Shown: one piece after another, positions 1 to 7,431 of the stretch
Layout of the letters: each line of letters begins with the position of its first letter
How positions within the stretch are numbered: the first letter of the stretch is position 1
Assembly: GCA_017457215.1 (NCBI GenBank)
Contig: JAFTHU010000012.1
Span: forward strand, 1 to 36,500
Origin: Clostridia bacterium
GTDB lineage: Bacteria; Bacillota; Clostridia; Christensenellales; Borkfalkiaceae
Direction of reading: 5' to 3'
Length of the DNA stretch: 36,500 nt
Position numbers and translations under genes: made by a program
The notes under the pieces: generated by a model
The model's input: only the letters and a program-made list of their open reading frames with translations
Told to the model about the DNA's origin: nothing
The model's database searches: none

Positions 1-582
1 CGCTATACGCCGTATTGGGAAATTAAAGAGAGTGACGCCTACAACGCTGAACGTGACGCGTATAATAAGAAAATGGAAGAAACAGACCTTTTGCCGTTGC
101 GTAAAGCCATTACCGAGATTGTAGAAAACACCGATCTCAAAGTTTTTATTTGCCCCGAAGATTGTTCGCAAATAGCGCTTGGGAAACGTGCACTTTACGA
201 AAAATTACCACCGCAAATTCAGAAAAGAACGGTCGTGAAAGAAGAATTTTGGTTGCCCGACGAGGCGCTTGCCGTGTACAAAGAGAGTTGTGGGCTGTTT
301 GGTTGCGAAATGCATTCGCCTATTATGTGTATAGGAAACGGAGTGCCTGCAATCGTAGCGCGTTGGCGCGAGCAAACAACGAAAGGGTATATGATCGAAG
401 ATATTGGTCTTTCAAATTGGCTTTTCAATTTTGATATAGAAGAAGAGCGCGAAAAGTTCCCGAAAGTGGTATTAGAAATGGTCACCGACGCACAGCGTAG
501 CCGTGAATACGTGCAAAGCGGACGAAGAAATGCATTGGCGACGTATGACCGTATGTGCGATGAAATAAAGAAATATTTGTAA
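1..582 (+). CDS. Polysaccharide pyruvyl transferase-like protein, C-terminal part (5' end outside window)
   Basis: The reading frame is open from base 1, so the ATG at 73 is probably internal and 193 residues of a longer protein are visible. The recognisable part is the stretch around codons 100-140, with Cys-Glu-Met-His-Ser-Pro, then Gly-Asn-Gly-Val-Pro-Ala-Ile, and then Gly-Tyr-Met-Ile-Glu-Asp-Ile-Gly-Leu. This resembles the end of the GT-B-like fold in PS_pyruv_trans proteins, where a conserved His and a G-x-P-a-i block precede the C-terminal helices. Family members transfer pyruvate ketals onto cell-surface sugars or act as related glycan enzymes. There is no signal peptide or membrane segment in the visible part. 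The gene ends at TAA 580-582 and is followed by a 232-bp gap. The family call is from motif resemblance only; the substrate cannot be inferred. Confidence 0.6.
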   Translation, partial: RYTPYWEIKESDAYNAERDAYNKKMEETDLLPLRKAITEIVENTDLKVFICPEDCSQIALGKRALYEKLPPQIQKRTVVKEEFWLPDEALAVYKESCGLFGCEMHSPIMCIGNGVPAIVARWREQTTKGYMIEDIGLSNWLFNFDIEEEREKFPKVVLEMVTDAQRSREYVQSGRRNALATYDRMCDEIKKYL

Positions 583-599
583 AACACCCAACAAAAATC

Positions 600-745
600 G
601 ATTTAGGTTGGTTAAAGGTCACCAAAAGTACCTTTCGGGTTCAAAAAAATACGAGCGACCATACGCGAATATTTTTCCTTGGAAGCAGAGAACTCCCCCT
701 AATAAGGTCTCCACTCGAAGTCAAACTGAATTCTATTTTTTTATT
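600..745. other. Non-coding stretch, possible conserved intergenic element
   Basis: The stretch between the first gene and the next promoter is richer in G+C than the A/T-rich promoter region beside it. It contains GGTCACC at about 617, a short ACC-TTTC-GGGT hairpin at about 630 and a C-run at about 695. No T-run follows a hairpin, so I see no convincing terminator. On the minus strand one frame stays open for about 34 codons across it, but without a start or ribosome binding site. It may be a dispersed repeat or a gene remnant; I could not identify it. Confidence 0.25.
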
Positions 746-758
746 TTCCTTGAGAAAC

Positions 759-787
759 TTGACTTTTTTACAAAAAATTGATATAAT
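759..787 (+). promoter_or_regulatory. Sigma-A promoter of the SGNH esterase gene
   Basis: The -35 box TTGACT (759-764) and the -10 box TATAAT (782-787) are separated by 17 bp, and a TG one base before the -10 box makes it an extended -10. The start of transcription would be about 794, giving a leader of about 20 nt before the ATG at 815. The ribosome binding site is weak (AGAG at 802-805). Confidence 0.85.
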
Positions 788-814
788 AACAAAAAATTTT
801 TAGAGAAACGGATT

Positions 815-1867
815 ATGCCTATAAAGAATGCAGCAGCGATTGACAACAATTTTTCCCCATCAATAATTTCGCCAAAAGATAACTTGGTATATTATAACGC
901 GGAAGAATTTGATATTTACGGCGTAACACATATCGATAGCGTATATCGTAGAATGCCCTATTCCGTTGCAAAGAGCATAAGCGAAAACGTGGCGCTTATC
1001 TCTTCGGAATGTGCCGGCGGACGAGTTCGTTTTATTACGGATAGCCCGTATATTGCTATTTTCGTCAAATACCGTTCCGTAGCCAAAGTTCCCAATTATT
1101 CTTTTACGGCGACAATGGGTTTTGATCTTTATTCTGGGAAGCGCTACGTTGGTTGCTTTGTACCCGCTATAGATACGATAGATACGTTTGAAAGCGTTAT
1201 CAACTTAACGGAAATCGGAAAAACGAGCGAATACACCTTAAATTTCCCTGTATGCAGTGAGATAAGCGAATTATATATCGGCGTAAAACAAGGAAGTAAA
1301 ATCGGACGAGCCCCCAAATACGCCATACAAACACCTATTGTATTTTACGGGTCGTCCGTAACGCAGGGTGCTTGCGCTTCTCGACCAGGAAACACTTACG
1401 AAAACATCATAAGCCGCGCCCTCGATTGTGATTATCTAAACCTTGGTTTTTGGGGAAACGCAAAAGGCGAAGAAGAAATGGCGAACTATATTGCAAATAT
1501 AAAAATGTCCGCATTCGTATTCGATTATGATTACAATGCGCCCAGTGCTGAACATCTGCAAAAAACGCACGAAAAAATGTTTAAAATTATACGCGAAAAG
1601 AATCCAAGTCTACCCATTATCGTCCTTTCCGCTCCAAAATGTTATCTTAACGACACGGATATAAAACGGGTTGCTGTGATAAAGAAAACCTGCGAAAACG
1701 CTATTCGTAGCGGCGATAAATTTGTCCGTTTTATTTCGGGAGCAGAAATCTTAAAAGACGTTAAAGATACTGCGTTGGCTGATAATATACACCCTGGCGA
1801 CAGCGGTTTTATTTCTATGGCAAAATATATAGGCGATGCCTTGAGAGAATTTTTAAATAAAACTTAA
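815..1867 (+). CDS. GxDLY-domain SGNH/GDSL hydrolase (esterase)
   Basis: A 350-residue two-domain esterase. Residues 1-165 form the beta-rich N-terminal domain typical of this class, with the signature Gly-Phe-Asp-Leu-Tyr at 102-106 (the GxDLY motif). Residues 170-350 are the SGNH hydrolase domain. Block I is Gly-Ser-Ser at 179-181 (Ser181 is the likely nucleophile), block II is Gly211, a block III Asn is at 241, and the catalytic dyad is Asp323/His326 in Asp-Asn-Ile-His-Pro-Gly. Family members remove acyl groups, often acetyl, from carbohydrates. No signal peptide is visible, so action in the cytoplasm is likely. The gene stands alone between its own sigma-A promoter and a bidirectional terminator. 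The fold is well supported; the substrate is unknown. Confidence 0.85.
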   Translation: MPIKNAAAIDNNFSPSIISPKDNLVYYNAEEFDIYGVTHIDSVYRRMPYSVAKSISENVALISSECAGGRVRFITDSPYIAIFVKYRSVAKVPNYSFTATMGFDLYSGKRYVGCFVPAIDTIDTFESVINLTEIGKTSEYTLNFPVCSEISELYIGVKQGSKIGRAPKYAIQTPIVFYGSSVTQGACASRPGNTYENIISRALDCDYLNLGFWGNAKGEEEMANYIANIKMSAFVFDYDYNAPSAEHLQKTHEKMFKIIREKNPSLPIIVLSAPKCYLNDTDIKRVAVIKKTCENAIRSGDKFVRFISGAEILKDVKDTALADNIHPGDSGFISMAKYIGDALREFLNKT

Positions 1868-1911
1868 TATTCAATTCAGTTTAATAAAAATACACAAAAG
1901 AACAAAGCAGT

Positions 1912-1940
1912 AAAAAAGCCACCTCAAAGGGTGGCTTTTT
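1912..1940. terminator. Bidirectional intrinsic terminator
   Basis: A GCCACC/GGTGGC stem (1918-1923 with 1930-1935) and a 6-nt loop are flanked by an A-run on the left (1912-1917) and a T-run on the right (1936-1940). It can end transcription of the esterase gene (+) and of the convergent exporter gene (-), whose stop codon lies 15 bp away. Confidence 0.9.
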
Positions 1941-1954
1941 AATAAGCATTATCA

Positions 1955-2923
1955 TTACTGACTCTCTTCAATAGATTGCGTTTTTTGTTTCTTTTTAGTA
2001 TCTAATGCACCTGCAACGCCTGAAAGTACAGCTGCTAAAAATGCAATACTTGCGCCTAACACGAAATTTAACGTTAACGTATCCTTACCAAATAAAACCG
2101 CTAAAATTGCCGTAACCACCGCCGAACAAGGCATAATTACCGCAACCGCCGTTGCGTCTATATATTTCATAACGTTCGTTCGAATCAACCAACAAAGCGT
2201 ACTTGAACCCAACGCCAACGCCAAAACACTAAAAATATGTTTTGCTTCCCAAGAATATTTGATAATTTCAATCGGTTCGCCACCAATTTTTATATTATGT
2301 AAGCTCAATGCTATCACAAAAGAAATAATCGCCTGCACCCACATTTGTATCATGACGTACAACCCAGCCGACATTTTTTTTGCAAACGCGCCCGTTGCGG
2401 CAATATTTACGCCATAACAAAGTCCTGCAAGCGCACATAAAACCTCACCGACGCCAAAGGAAATCGTGTTGTTAGAAAAATTCATTCCGCTCAATATAAA
2501 AGAACCGACCAAGCATAAAACACTAGCTAAAATAGTGATAATATTCGGTTTTTTCTTAATAAAAATAAAAAGCAAAATGGGTACGAGCACACAAGAAAGA
2601 TTTTCTAAAAACGCATACTGTGTCGGCGTAGTATATTTTAACCCGATTTTTTGCAAAAGCGAAGCGATTGTATTAAAGAATCCCGTGGGCACAGCAAGCA
2701 AAAAATAGCCTTTATGTAAATTTTTTAATTTCGGAGCAAAAATGATAAGCAATGCTGTTGCCGCAATCAAACCGATTGTTCCGTTATACATCGACGCCGA
2801 ATAACTTTTTAATAAATTATTGGTAAATAAGGGTACCGTCCCCCACACTACCACGACAAATATCAACCCTAAATAAGCAAATGTTTTTATACTTTTTCTC
2901 TTTTTTTCGTTTTCAATACCCAT
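1955..2923 (-). CDS. EamA-family DMT-superfamily transporter
   Basis: About 322 residues, with ten hydrophobic segments arranged as two repeated EamA halves. The first half runs from roughly residue 15 to 150 and the second from about 165 to 310. A charged Lys/Asn/Glu N-terminus precedes the first helix and a Lys-rich tail follows the last, as usual for these inner-membrane permeases. Family members export amino acids, nucleosides or other metabolites; the substrate cannot be read from the sequence. I chose the ATG at 2921-2923 because GGGG lies seven bases before it and because the only longer start, a TTG at 2957-2959, lies upstream of the -10 box. It is divergent from a LysR regulator, which probably controls it. 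Confidence 0.85.
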   Translation of the reverse strand: MGIENEKKRKSIKTFAYLGLIFVVVVWGTVPLFTNNLLKSYSASMYNGTIGLIAATALLIIFAPKLKNLHKGYFLLAVPTGFFNTIASLLQKIGLKYTTPTQYAFLENLSCVLVPILLFIFIKKKPNIITILASVLCLVGSFILSGMNFSNNTISFGVGEVLCALAGLCYGVNIAATGAFAKKMSAGLYVMIQMWVQAIISFVIALSLHNIKIGGEPIEIIKYSWEAKHIFSVLALALGSSTLCWLIRTNVMKYIDATAVAVIMPCSAVVTAILAVLFGKDTLTLNFVLGASIAFLAAVLSGVAGALDTKKKQKTQSIEESQ

Positions 2924-2949
2924 AATAAAACCCCAAGGAACTTTTCTAT

Positions 2950-2978
2950 AGTATAACAAAATTGTTGACTTTTGTGAA
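2950..2978 (-). promoter_or_regulatory. Promoter of the EamA transporter gene
   Basis: On the minus strand the -35 box TTCACA (2973-2978) and the -10 box TATACT (2950-2955) are 17 bp apart. Transcription would start near 2943, about 20 nt before the ATG. The -35 box overlaps the spacer of the opposite promoter and reads TGTGAA on the + strand, the same half-site as in the nearby palindrome. Confidence 0.75.
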
Positions 2979-2993
2979 ACGGAGATTTATAAT
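2965..2993 (+). promoter_or_regulatory. Promoter of the LysR regulator gene
   Basis: TTGACT (2965-2970) and TATAAT (2988-2993) are 17 bp apart, a near-consensus sigma-A promoter. It overlaps the divergent transporter promoter, so one bound regulator could control both directions. Confidence 0.85.
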
Positions 2994-2998
2994 AGGGA

Positions 2999-3015
2999 TG
3001 TGAAAAAAATTCACA
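2999..3015. promoter_or_regulatory. Putative LysR operator palindrome
   Basis: A perfect interrupted palindrome, TGTGAA-N5-TTCACA, contains a T-N11-A core (3001-3013) as expected for LysR-type sites. It lies at the predicted transcription start of the regulator gene, which suits autorepression. A second TGTGAA half-site lies at 2973-2978, 26 bp upstream, on the transporter's -35 box. Confidence 0.6.
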
Positions 3016-3031
3016 ATTAAATAGGAGAATT

Positions 3032-3880
3032 ATGGACACTTTAAAAATAAAAGCTTTGCTTTCTGCTGTAAAATTAAAAAGCCTCTCCAAAGCGGCGGAA
3101 GAAATCTCTTACACTCCGTCTGCTCTTTCGCATATGACAGACTCTTTAGAAGCAGAGCTTGGCGTGAAACTATTAAAGCGTACACCTATGGGTGTACAAT
3201 TAACCGAAGACGGCGAATTGCTGTATGATAAATTATTGATGCTAGCGGAAGCTGAAAACGATTTATTAAAGGCAGCGAAAAGTCTTTCCGAGAAACACGA
3301 TTCTACTTTACGCATTGGTGCCTATTCTAGCATCTCACAACATCTTTTACCTGAAATTCTACATAGTTTCAAAACTGCATATCCAGATATAATAGTTTCC
3401 ATTACCGTAGCAAACCGTTTTAACGGGTGGTTGGAAGAGAATACCGCTGACGTCATATTTTCTGACAAACGCCCTACTGAAAACTGCGAATGGCTTCCTT
3501 TTATGACAGACCCTTTTGTTGCAATCGTCCCCTCCGACGCTTTAAAAGGCAAAAAACAGGTCCAAAAGGACGAATTATACCCTTATCCGTATATTTCCAC
3601 AAACGAAACTTCCATATGTGAATATTTCGATATAAGCCGCTTTAAAGAAGTTCTGTGTTTCAATTCCGTAGATGACGATTCCGTATTGTCTATGGTAAAA
3701 GAAGGTATCGGGGTTTCCGTTCTACCCGCCCTTGTTTTAAAAAAACCGTGTAAGGGCGTACGAGTTTTAAAATTATTCCCCGAAATATCCCGCACCTTGG
3801 GTATTGCTTTTAATAAGAACTCTGAACGTTCCTCTGTTGCCAGCTTGTTTATTAAATTCTTGAAAGATATTACTTTTTGA
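3032..3880 (+). CDS. LysR-family transcriptional regulator
   Basis: 282 residues. Residues 1-60 are the winged helix-turn-helix: a Leu-Ser-Lys-Ala-Ala-Glu-Glu stretch, then a Ser-Ala-Leu-Ser-His recognition helix and the Leu-Gly-Val-Lys-Leu-Leu-Lys-Arg wing. Residues from about 90 to 280 form the periplasmic-binding-protein-like effector domain. The length is slightly short for the family. The start is supported by AGGAGA four bases before the ATG. It is divergent from an EamA transporter with overlapping promoters, the usual arrangement when a LysR protein regulates its neighbour in response to the transported compound. The effector is unknown. Confidence 0.92.
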   Translation: MDTLKIKALLSAVKLKSLSKAAEEISYTPSALSHMTDSLEAELGVKLLKRTPMGVQLTEDGELLYDKLLMLAEAENDLLKAAKSLSEKHDSTLRIGAYSSISQHLLPEILHSFKTAYPDIIVSITVANRFNGWLEENTADVIFSDKRPTENCEWLPFMTDPFVAIVPSDALKGKKQVQKDELYPYPYISTNETSICEYFDISRFKEVLCFNSVDDDSVLSMVKEGIGVSVLPALVLKKPCKGVRVLKLFPEISRTLGIAFNKNSERSSVASLFIKFLKDITF

Positions 3881-3884
3881 TTAT

Positions 3885-3913
3885 AAAAAAACAGCCGAAA
3901 GGCTGTTTTTTTT
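3885..3913. terminator. Bidirectional intrinsic terminator
   Basis: An ACAGCC/GGCTGT stem (3891-3896 with 3901-3906) with a GAAA tetraloop is flanked by six A's on the left and a run of eight T's on the right. It lies between the regulator gene (+) and the lipoprotein gene (-), which converge here. Confidence 0.92.
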
Positions 3914-3924
3914 CATTTTTTAAT

Positions 3925-4779
3925 TTATGCAATAGAACTTGCCGTTTCTTCGCTGTTTTCAAAACTCTCGTTTTCCGAGGAAGAATTTCCACCCTCCTCC
4001 GTTTCATCTTCGGAAACAATCAATGTTGCCGTCAATTCAATATCAGTCGCCGTATTGTTAATGATTTGAAGCTTCGCCACGTAATAAGAATCGTGCGCTT
4101 CACCCAGCATCTGAATATCAATAGCCCCGTCTTTTGCGCTGTACGTAACCCCGCTGTAAACAATCGTTACATCTGCTTGCTCAATATGCAAAATCCTATC
4201 CATAGCTTTCGAAATACCGTAATAATGAGAGGTATTCGCTTTTATTGTAGGAACGGTCATAAACGCATCCGTTTCATCCGTTTCTTCGTTCGTGCCATAA
4301 TAGCATATATGGGGATTTAACGACGAACCGCTTTCCCAGTTGGAGATAACAAGTGTAACGTTCGTTGTTACTTCGTTAACGACAAAATCCGTTACAATTC
4401 CGATACCCGCCGTTTCAGGATTTGCGTCATAACCGAAAAGTTCACCCTCTTTTACAGGTGGCATTTCCGTATAAACAATGGAATAATCACCCACTGCAGG
4501 AGCAATTACGTCTGCTTGCCCATTTTCATCCGTCGTATACGCGCCGATTTCGGTTGCTCCTTGCACAATTTTAAAAGAAACTCCCTTTACCACGCCGCCA
4601 TCTTGGTCTTTTATCGTTATTGTATAAAGAATTTCTCCCCCTATAATTTCCGAAGATGAACTTTCCATACTATTATCGGAAGAAGAGGATGAATCGTCCT
4701 TTCCGCAAGCGGTGGCAGACGCCATTGCAAACAAGCTACAAGCGGCAAAAAGCGTAATCAGCAATTTTTTTATTTTCAT
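3925..4779 (-). CDS. Secreted lipoprotein with prealbumin-like domain
   Basis: 284 residues. A Lys-rich start and hydrophobic segment end in Thr-Ala-Cys at 23-25, so Cys25 is the probable lipidated residue; the lipobox is atypical, with Ala at -3. A Ser/Asp/Glu linker (about 28-46) follows, then a beta-domain at about 50-115. This has the Thr-Asp-Glu-Asn-Gly-Gln-Ala turn and Gly-Asp-Tyr-Ser-Ile strand of prealbumin/SpaA-like folds. A second beta-rich region (about 125-255) has no family I recognise, and the tail is again Ser/Glu-rich. It is likely anchored on the outside of the membrane. AGGAG lies eight bases before the ATG. The gene has its own promoter and lies between two terminators, so it is monocistronic. 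The function is unknown. Confidence 0.8.
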   Translation of the reverse strand: MKIKKLLITLFAACSLFAMASATACGKDDSSSSSDNSMESSSSEIIGGEILYTITIKDQDGGVVKGVSFKIVQGATEIGAYTTDENGQADVIAPAVGDYSIVYTEMPPVKEGELFGYDANPETAGIGIVTDFVVNEVTTNVTLVISNWESGSSLNPHICYYGTNEETDETDAFMTVPTIKANTSHYYGISKAMDRILHIEQADVTIVYSGVTYSAKDGAIDIQMLGEAHDSYYVAKLQIINNTATDIELTATLIVSEDETEEGGNSSSENESFENSEETASSIA

Positions 4780-4807
4780 ATTCTTTGCTCCTATATATTT
4801 TTTCTTT

Positions 4808-4836
4808 ATTATAACACTTTATATAGGAAAATGCAA
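4808..4836 (-). promoter_or_regulatory. Promoter of the lipoprotein gene
   Basis: On the minus strand the -10 box TATAAT (4808-4813) is preceded by TGT, an extended -10. A weak -35 box, TTGCAT (4831-4836), lies 17 bp upstream. Transcription would start near 4801, about 20 nt before the ATG. Confidence 0.7.
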
Positions 4837-4884
4837 GAATTTTTAGCGTATACCCTTTATATTTATAAACGAATACAAAAGTAG

Positions 4885-4918
4885 AAAAGCCGACGGGTTG
4901 TCCCGTCGGCTCTCTTTT
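4885..4918. terminator. Intrinsic terminator ending the MoxR/VWA operon
   Basis: A strong 10-bp stem, AGCCGACGGG (4888-4897) with CCCGTCGGCT (4902-4911), has a TTGT loop. On the minus strand it is followed by TTTTC, and on the plus strand by CTCTTTTT. It lies 38 bp after the stop codon of the repeat-containing surface protein. Confidence 0.85.
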
Positions 4919-4948
4919 TATCGCTTTGTATTATGCATACAATTTATT

Positions 4949-7393
4949 TTAGTTTTCCTTCTTCTTGAAAACTGCTACTGCGCAAAGACCAAGTGCTGCA
5001 ATACCGCAAGCGATACCGCCTACAACACTGCCGCAACCCTTCTTGCTGCTGGATTCTTCTTCACTGGAAGAACTTGCAGGAGCAGAGGAAACTACTTCAT
5101 CTTCGGAAGAAACAACTTCGTCTTCGGAAGAAACAACTTCGTCTTCGGAGGAAACTACTTCGTCTTCGGAGGAAACAACTTCGTCTTCAGAAGAAACAAC
5201 TTCGTCTTCAGAGGAAACTTCTTCGGAAGATACTTCTTCGGAGCTTACTTCTTCGGAGCTTACTTCTTCAGAGGAAACTTCTTCAGAGGAAACTTCTTCG
5301 GAAGATACTTCTTCGGAGCTTACTTCTTCGGAGCTTACTTCTTCAGAGGAAACTTCTTCAGAGGAAACTTCTTCAGAGGAAACTTCTTCGGAGGAATTTT
5401 CTTCGGAGGAATCTTCTTCACCGGGAACTTCAGGTTCTTCGGATTCTACTTTTTCCGTTGCAAATTCAGTAAGGTAATTACCTGCATACGGCGTACCATA
5501 GTTTTGGTCGTATGTAACCACAAGTTCAAACTCATCCGTAATCTTAAGCGCTATAGCAGCATTTCCATCTTCCAACGTAAACAGATTGTCGCCGTCAACG
5601 TCTACAGCGTATACTACTACATAATCAGAGAAAATAGGTTCCCACGTCTCAAAATCCATACCAGTTTGAATAGATACCGTAACCGTTGCTTTGCCGTCTG
5701 CAAATACAACGCTACCGCATTTTTCACCGGACATATCGTCAAATACGTCATATTCGCCGCTTAAAATATCCGCAAGGCTAGGAGCTTCGTTTACCGTTAC
5801 GGTAACGCTTGCTTCCAATTCTTCAACAATCGTCGAATAGAGGTTGATCGTATACGTACCAACAGCCGTAGGCGCAAATACGATTGCATTGAATTCGTTA
5901 CCACCGTAGTTTACCGTGGTAGGCGTCCAGCAATCTACTTCGTCGCCGTTAGCGTCCAACACTTCGATTTCCGTGCTTGCGTCAGCCTTGGTGTTATCCG
6001 TCATACCGCCAATCACAACGGAAGTGCCAGCAAACATAGAATAGGTTTCACCCATTGCTGCTTGATAATAGTTGCCCCATTCTTCCGTATAAACAGCCGC
6101 GCCGAGCGTCTTAGGAAGAGGATTCTTTACCGTGATAACGGTGCTTGCTACTTCTACGTCATTCAAGCAAATAGAAACGTTATAAGTACCGGGTTTATAT
6201 GCAATAATTTTAATCGCATCCGTATAAGTTTCCGACGTATTGTAATCCGTCGCTTTCGTATAGAAATCACCAATCATTGCATAGGTGTTTACAGCGTCTT
6301 CAGGAAGAACAACGCTGATCTTGTTTGCTTTGGTGGACGCCGTTGCAGGAGCAACATCCGTTACGTTAAACCAAGCCGTTGCACCCGTTTCCATTTCCAA
6401 CGTTGCGGGAAGAGCGTTACCTTCTGCATCCGTAACCTTCATAGAAGTCATTCTGTAATCCATCATGTTGTTGACAACTTCACCTTCGGCTAATTGTTCA
6501 AACGCATAAACCGTCGTTTCATCAGGGTCTGTTTCGCCAACAAGATACCAATATTCATTCTCCGTATCCCATGCGTGCGAAGCAACGTATGTACCGGACC
6601 AATCTTCACCTGCAGGAACCGTTTCCGTCGTAGTCGTACCGTCTTCCCCTTCTACTTCTACTTCCGTCGTCAACCAATTACCTTCGTCGTCCTGCGTTTG
6701 GTTATTCCACCAGGTTTGCACTTGCATCTCACCACCTACAAGCATTCCGTTTTCATCGATACCGAAGCCTATAAACACACGATAATATAAAGTGCTTACG
6801 TAATCGAACGTCATTACAAACGAACCTTCGGAATTAACTGCAAAAACTTCGCCGTTCGTATTCATGTTTTCATCATTACTCATATATTCATACATACCAG
6901 CAATGAAGTTTTCCAAACCGTATGCTTCTACTGCATAACCAAGGCTAAACTGATAACCATTGAAAACGTCAGCGGTGAATTCATTTTCATTATAGGTCGG
7001 TTCGGTATCCGTGTTCCCCCAAAGCGCATAAATACTGCCATCGCTCATTTCCGAGAACCATTTCTCTTCCTTGTACTCGTATTCTGTGTCTACGCCCGTC
7101 GTTTCCGAATAGTGCATATATTTTTCGCCCTTTTCGTACGAAATCAACGTACTCGTTTCACCGCTTTCGTTGACTACAGTTTTGCCAACGTTAGCAATTT
7201 TAACTTTCGAACTGTTTTCTTTAATCGAAGCAAGTGCGTCTTCGAAAGTCATAGAAGCTACGTCCGCGTTCAGCACGGCAGCAGAGAGTTTCGTCTTTGC
7301 TTCGCCGGCATTTTGATTGCTACCTACAGCTGCGATTCCGCATACTGCAAAGCAAGCAATCGGCATTGAGAGATACTTTACAATTTTCTTCAT
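4949..7393 (-). CDS. Surface protein with Ser-Glu repeat stalk and Cys-containing C-terminal membrane anchor
   Basis: About 814 residues. The start is the ATG at 7391-7393 because AGGAGG (7401-7406) lies seven bases before it; an in-frame ATG at 7414 lies upstream of that site. A signal peptide (about 1-30) precedes an extracellular region of about 630 residues with Ig-like beta segments and no family I can name. Next comes a stalk of 12 units of Ser-Ser-Glu-Glu-Val and six units of Ser-Ser-Glu-Asp-Glu-Val-Val. The protein ends with Lys-Lys-Gly-Cys-Gly-Ser, a hydrophobic helix and Phe-Lys-Lys-Lys-Glu-Asn, laid out like a sorting signal or membrane anchor without LPXTG. It is the last gene of the MoxR/VWA operon, 38 bp after the lipoprotein gene with no promoter or terminator seen between them. 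It is probably the exposed end product of the system, but this is inference. Confidence 0.8.
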   Translation of the reverse strand: MKKIVKYLSMPIACFAVCGIAAVGSNQNAGEAKTKLSAAVLNADVASMTFEDALASIKENSSKVKIANVGKTVVNESGETSTLISYEKGEKYMHYSETTGVDTEYEYKEEKWFSEMSDGSIYALWGNTDTEPTYNENEFTADVFNGYQFSLGYAVEAYGLENFIAGMYEYMSNDENMNTNGEVFAVNSEGSFVMTFDYVSTLYYRVFIGFGIDENGMLVGGEMQVQTWWNNQTQDDEGNWLTTEVEVEGEDGTTTTETVPAGEDWSGTYVASHAWDTENEYWYLVGETDPDETTVYAFEQLAEGEVVNNMMDYRMTSMKVTDAEGNALPATLEMETGATAWFNVTDVAPATASTKANKISVVLPEDAVNTYAMIGDFYTKATDYNTSETYTDAIKIIAYKPGTYNVSICLNDVEVASTVITVKNPLPKTLGAAVYTEEWGNYYQAAMGETYSMFAGTSVVIGGMTDNTKADASTEIEVLDANGDEVDCWTPTTVNYGGNEFNAIVFAPTAVGTYTINLYSTIVEELEASVTVTVNEAPSLADILSGEYDVFDDMSGEKCGSVVFADGKATVTVSIQTGMDFETWEPIFSDYVVVYAVDVDGDNLFTLEDGNAAIALKITDEFELVVTYDQNYGTPYAGNYLTEFATEKVESEEPEVPGEEDSSEENSSEEVSSEEVSSEEVSSEEVSSEEVSSEEVSSEEVSSEEVSSEEVSSEEVSSEEVSSEEVSSEDEVVSSEDEVVSSEDEVVSSEDEVVSSEDEVVSSEDEVVSSAPASSSSEEESSSKKGCGSVVGGIACGIAALGLCAVAVFKKKEN
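5091..5395 (-). repeat. In-frame tandem repeats coding the Ser/Glu stalk
   Basis: Six 21-bp units (5091 to about 5215) code for Ser-Ser-Glu-Asp-Glu-Val-Val, and twelve 15-bp units (5216-5395) code for Ser-Ser-Glu-Glu-Val. Within the second set, 5216-5290 and 5291-5365 are identical 75-bp blocks of five units each, a recent higher-order duplication. The whole tract would be expected to change length by slippage. Confidence 0.95.
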
Positions 7394-7431
7394 AATAATG
7401 CCTCCTTTTTGCATTAATAAATTGATCTAAA

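Noticed and set aside
3877-4320. Plus-strand frame overlapping the regulator's stop and a terminator
   Set aside because: It runs through a strong terminator and opposite a lipoprotein gene with a good ribosome binding site.
5091-5395. CRISPR-like array
   Set aside because: The repeats are in-frame, contiguous 15- and 21-bp units with no spacers.
4898-5764. Long plus-strand frames opposite the Ser-Glu repeat, with Phe-Arg-Gly or Thr-Ser-Ser-Glu-Glu repeats
   Set aside because: They are by-products of the in-frame repeats of the minus-strand gene, have no ribosome binding site and lie inside a gene with clear signal peptide and anchor.
7394-7431. Separate promoter for the stalk protein gene
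   Set aside because: No -35/-10 pair with acceptable spacing is visible in the 38-bp gap, so co-transcription with the operon is preferred.
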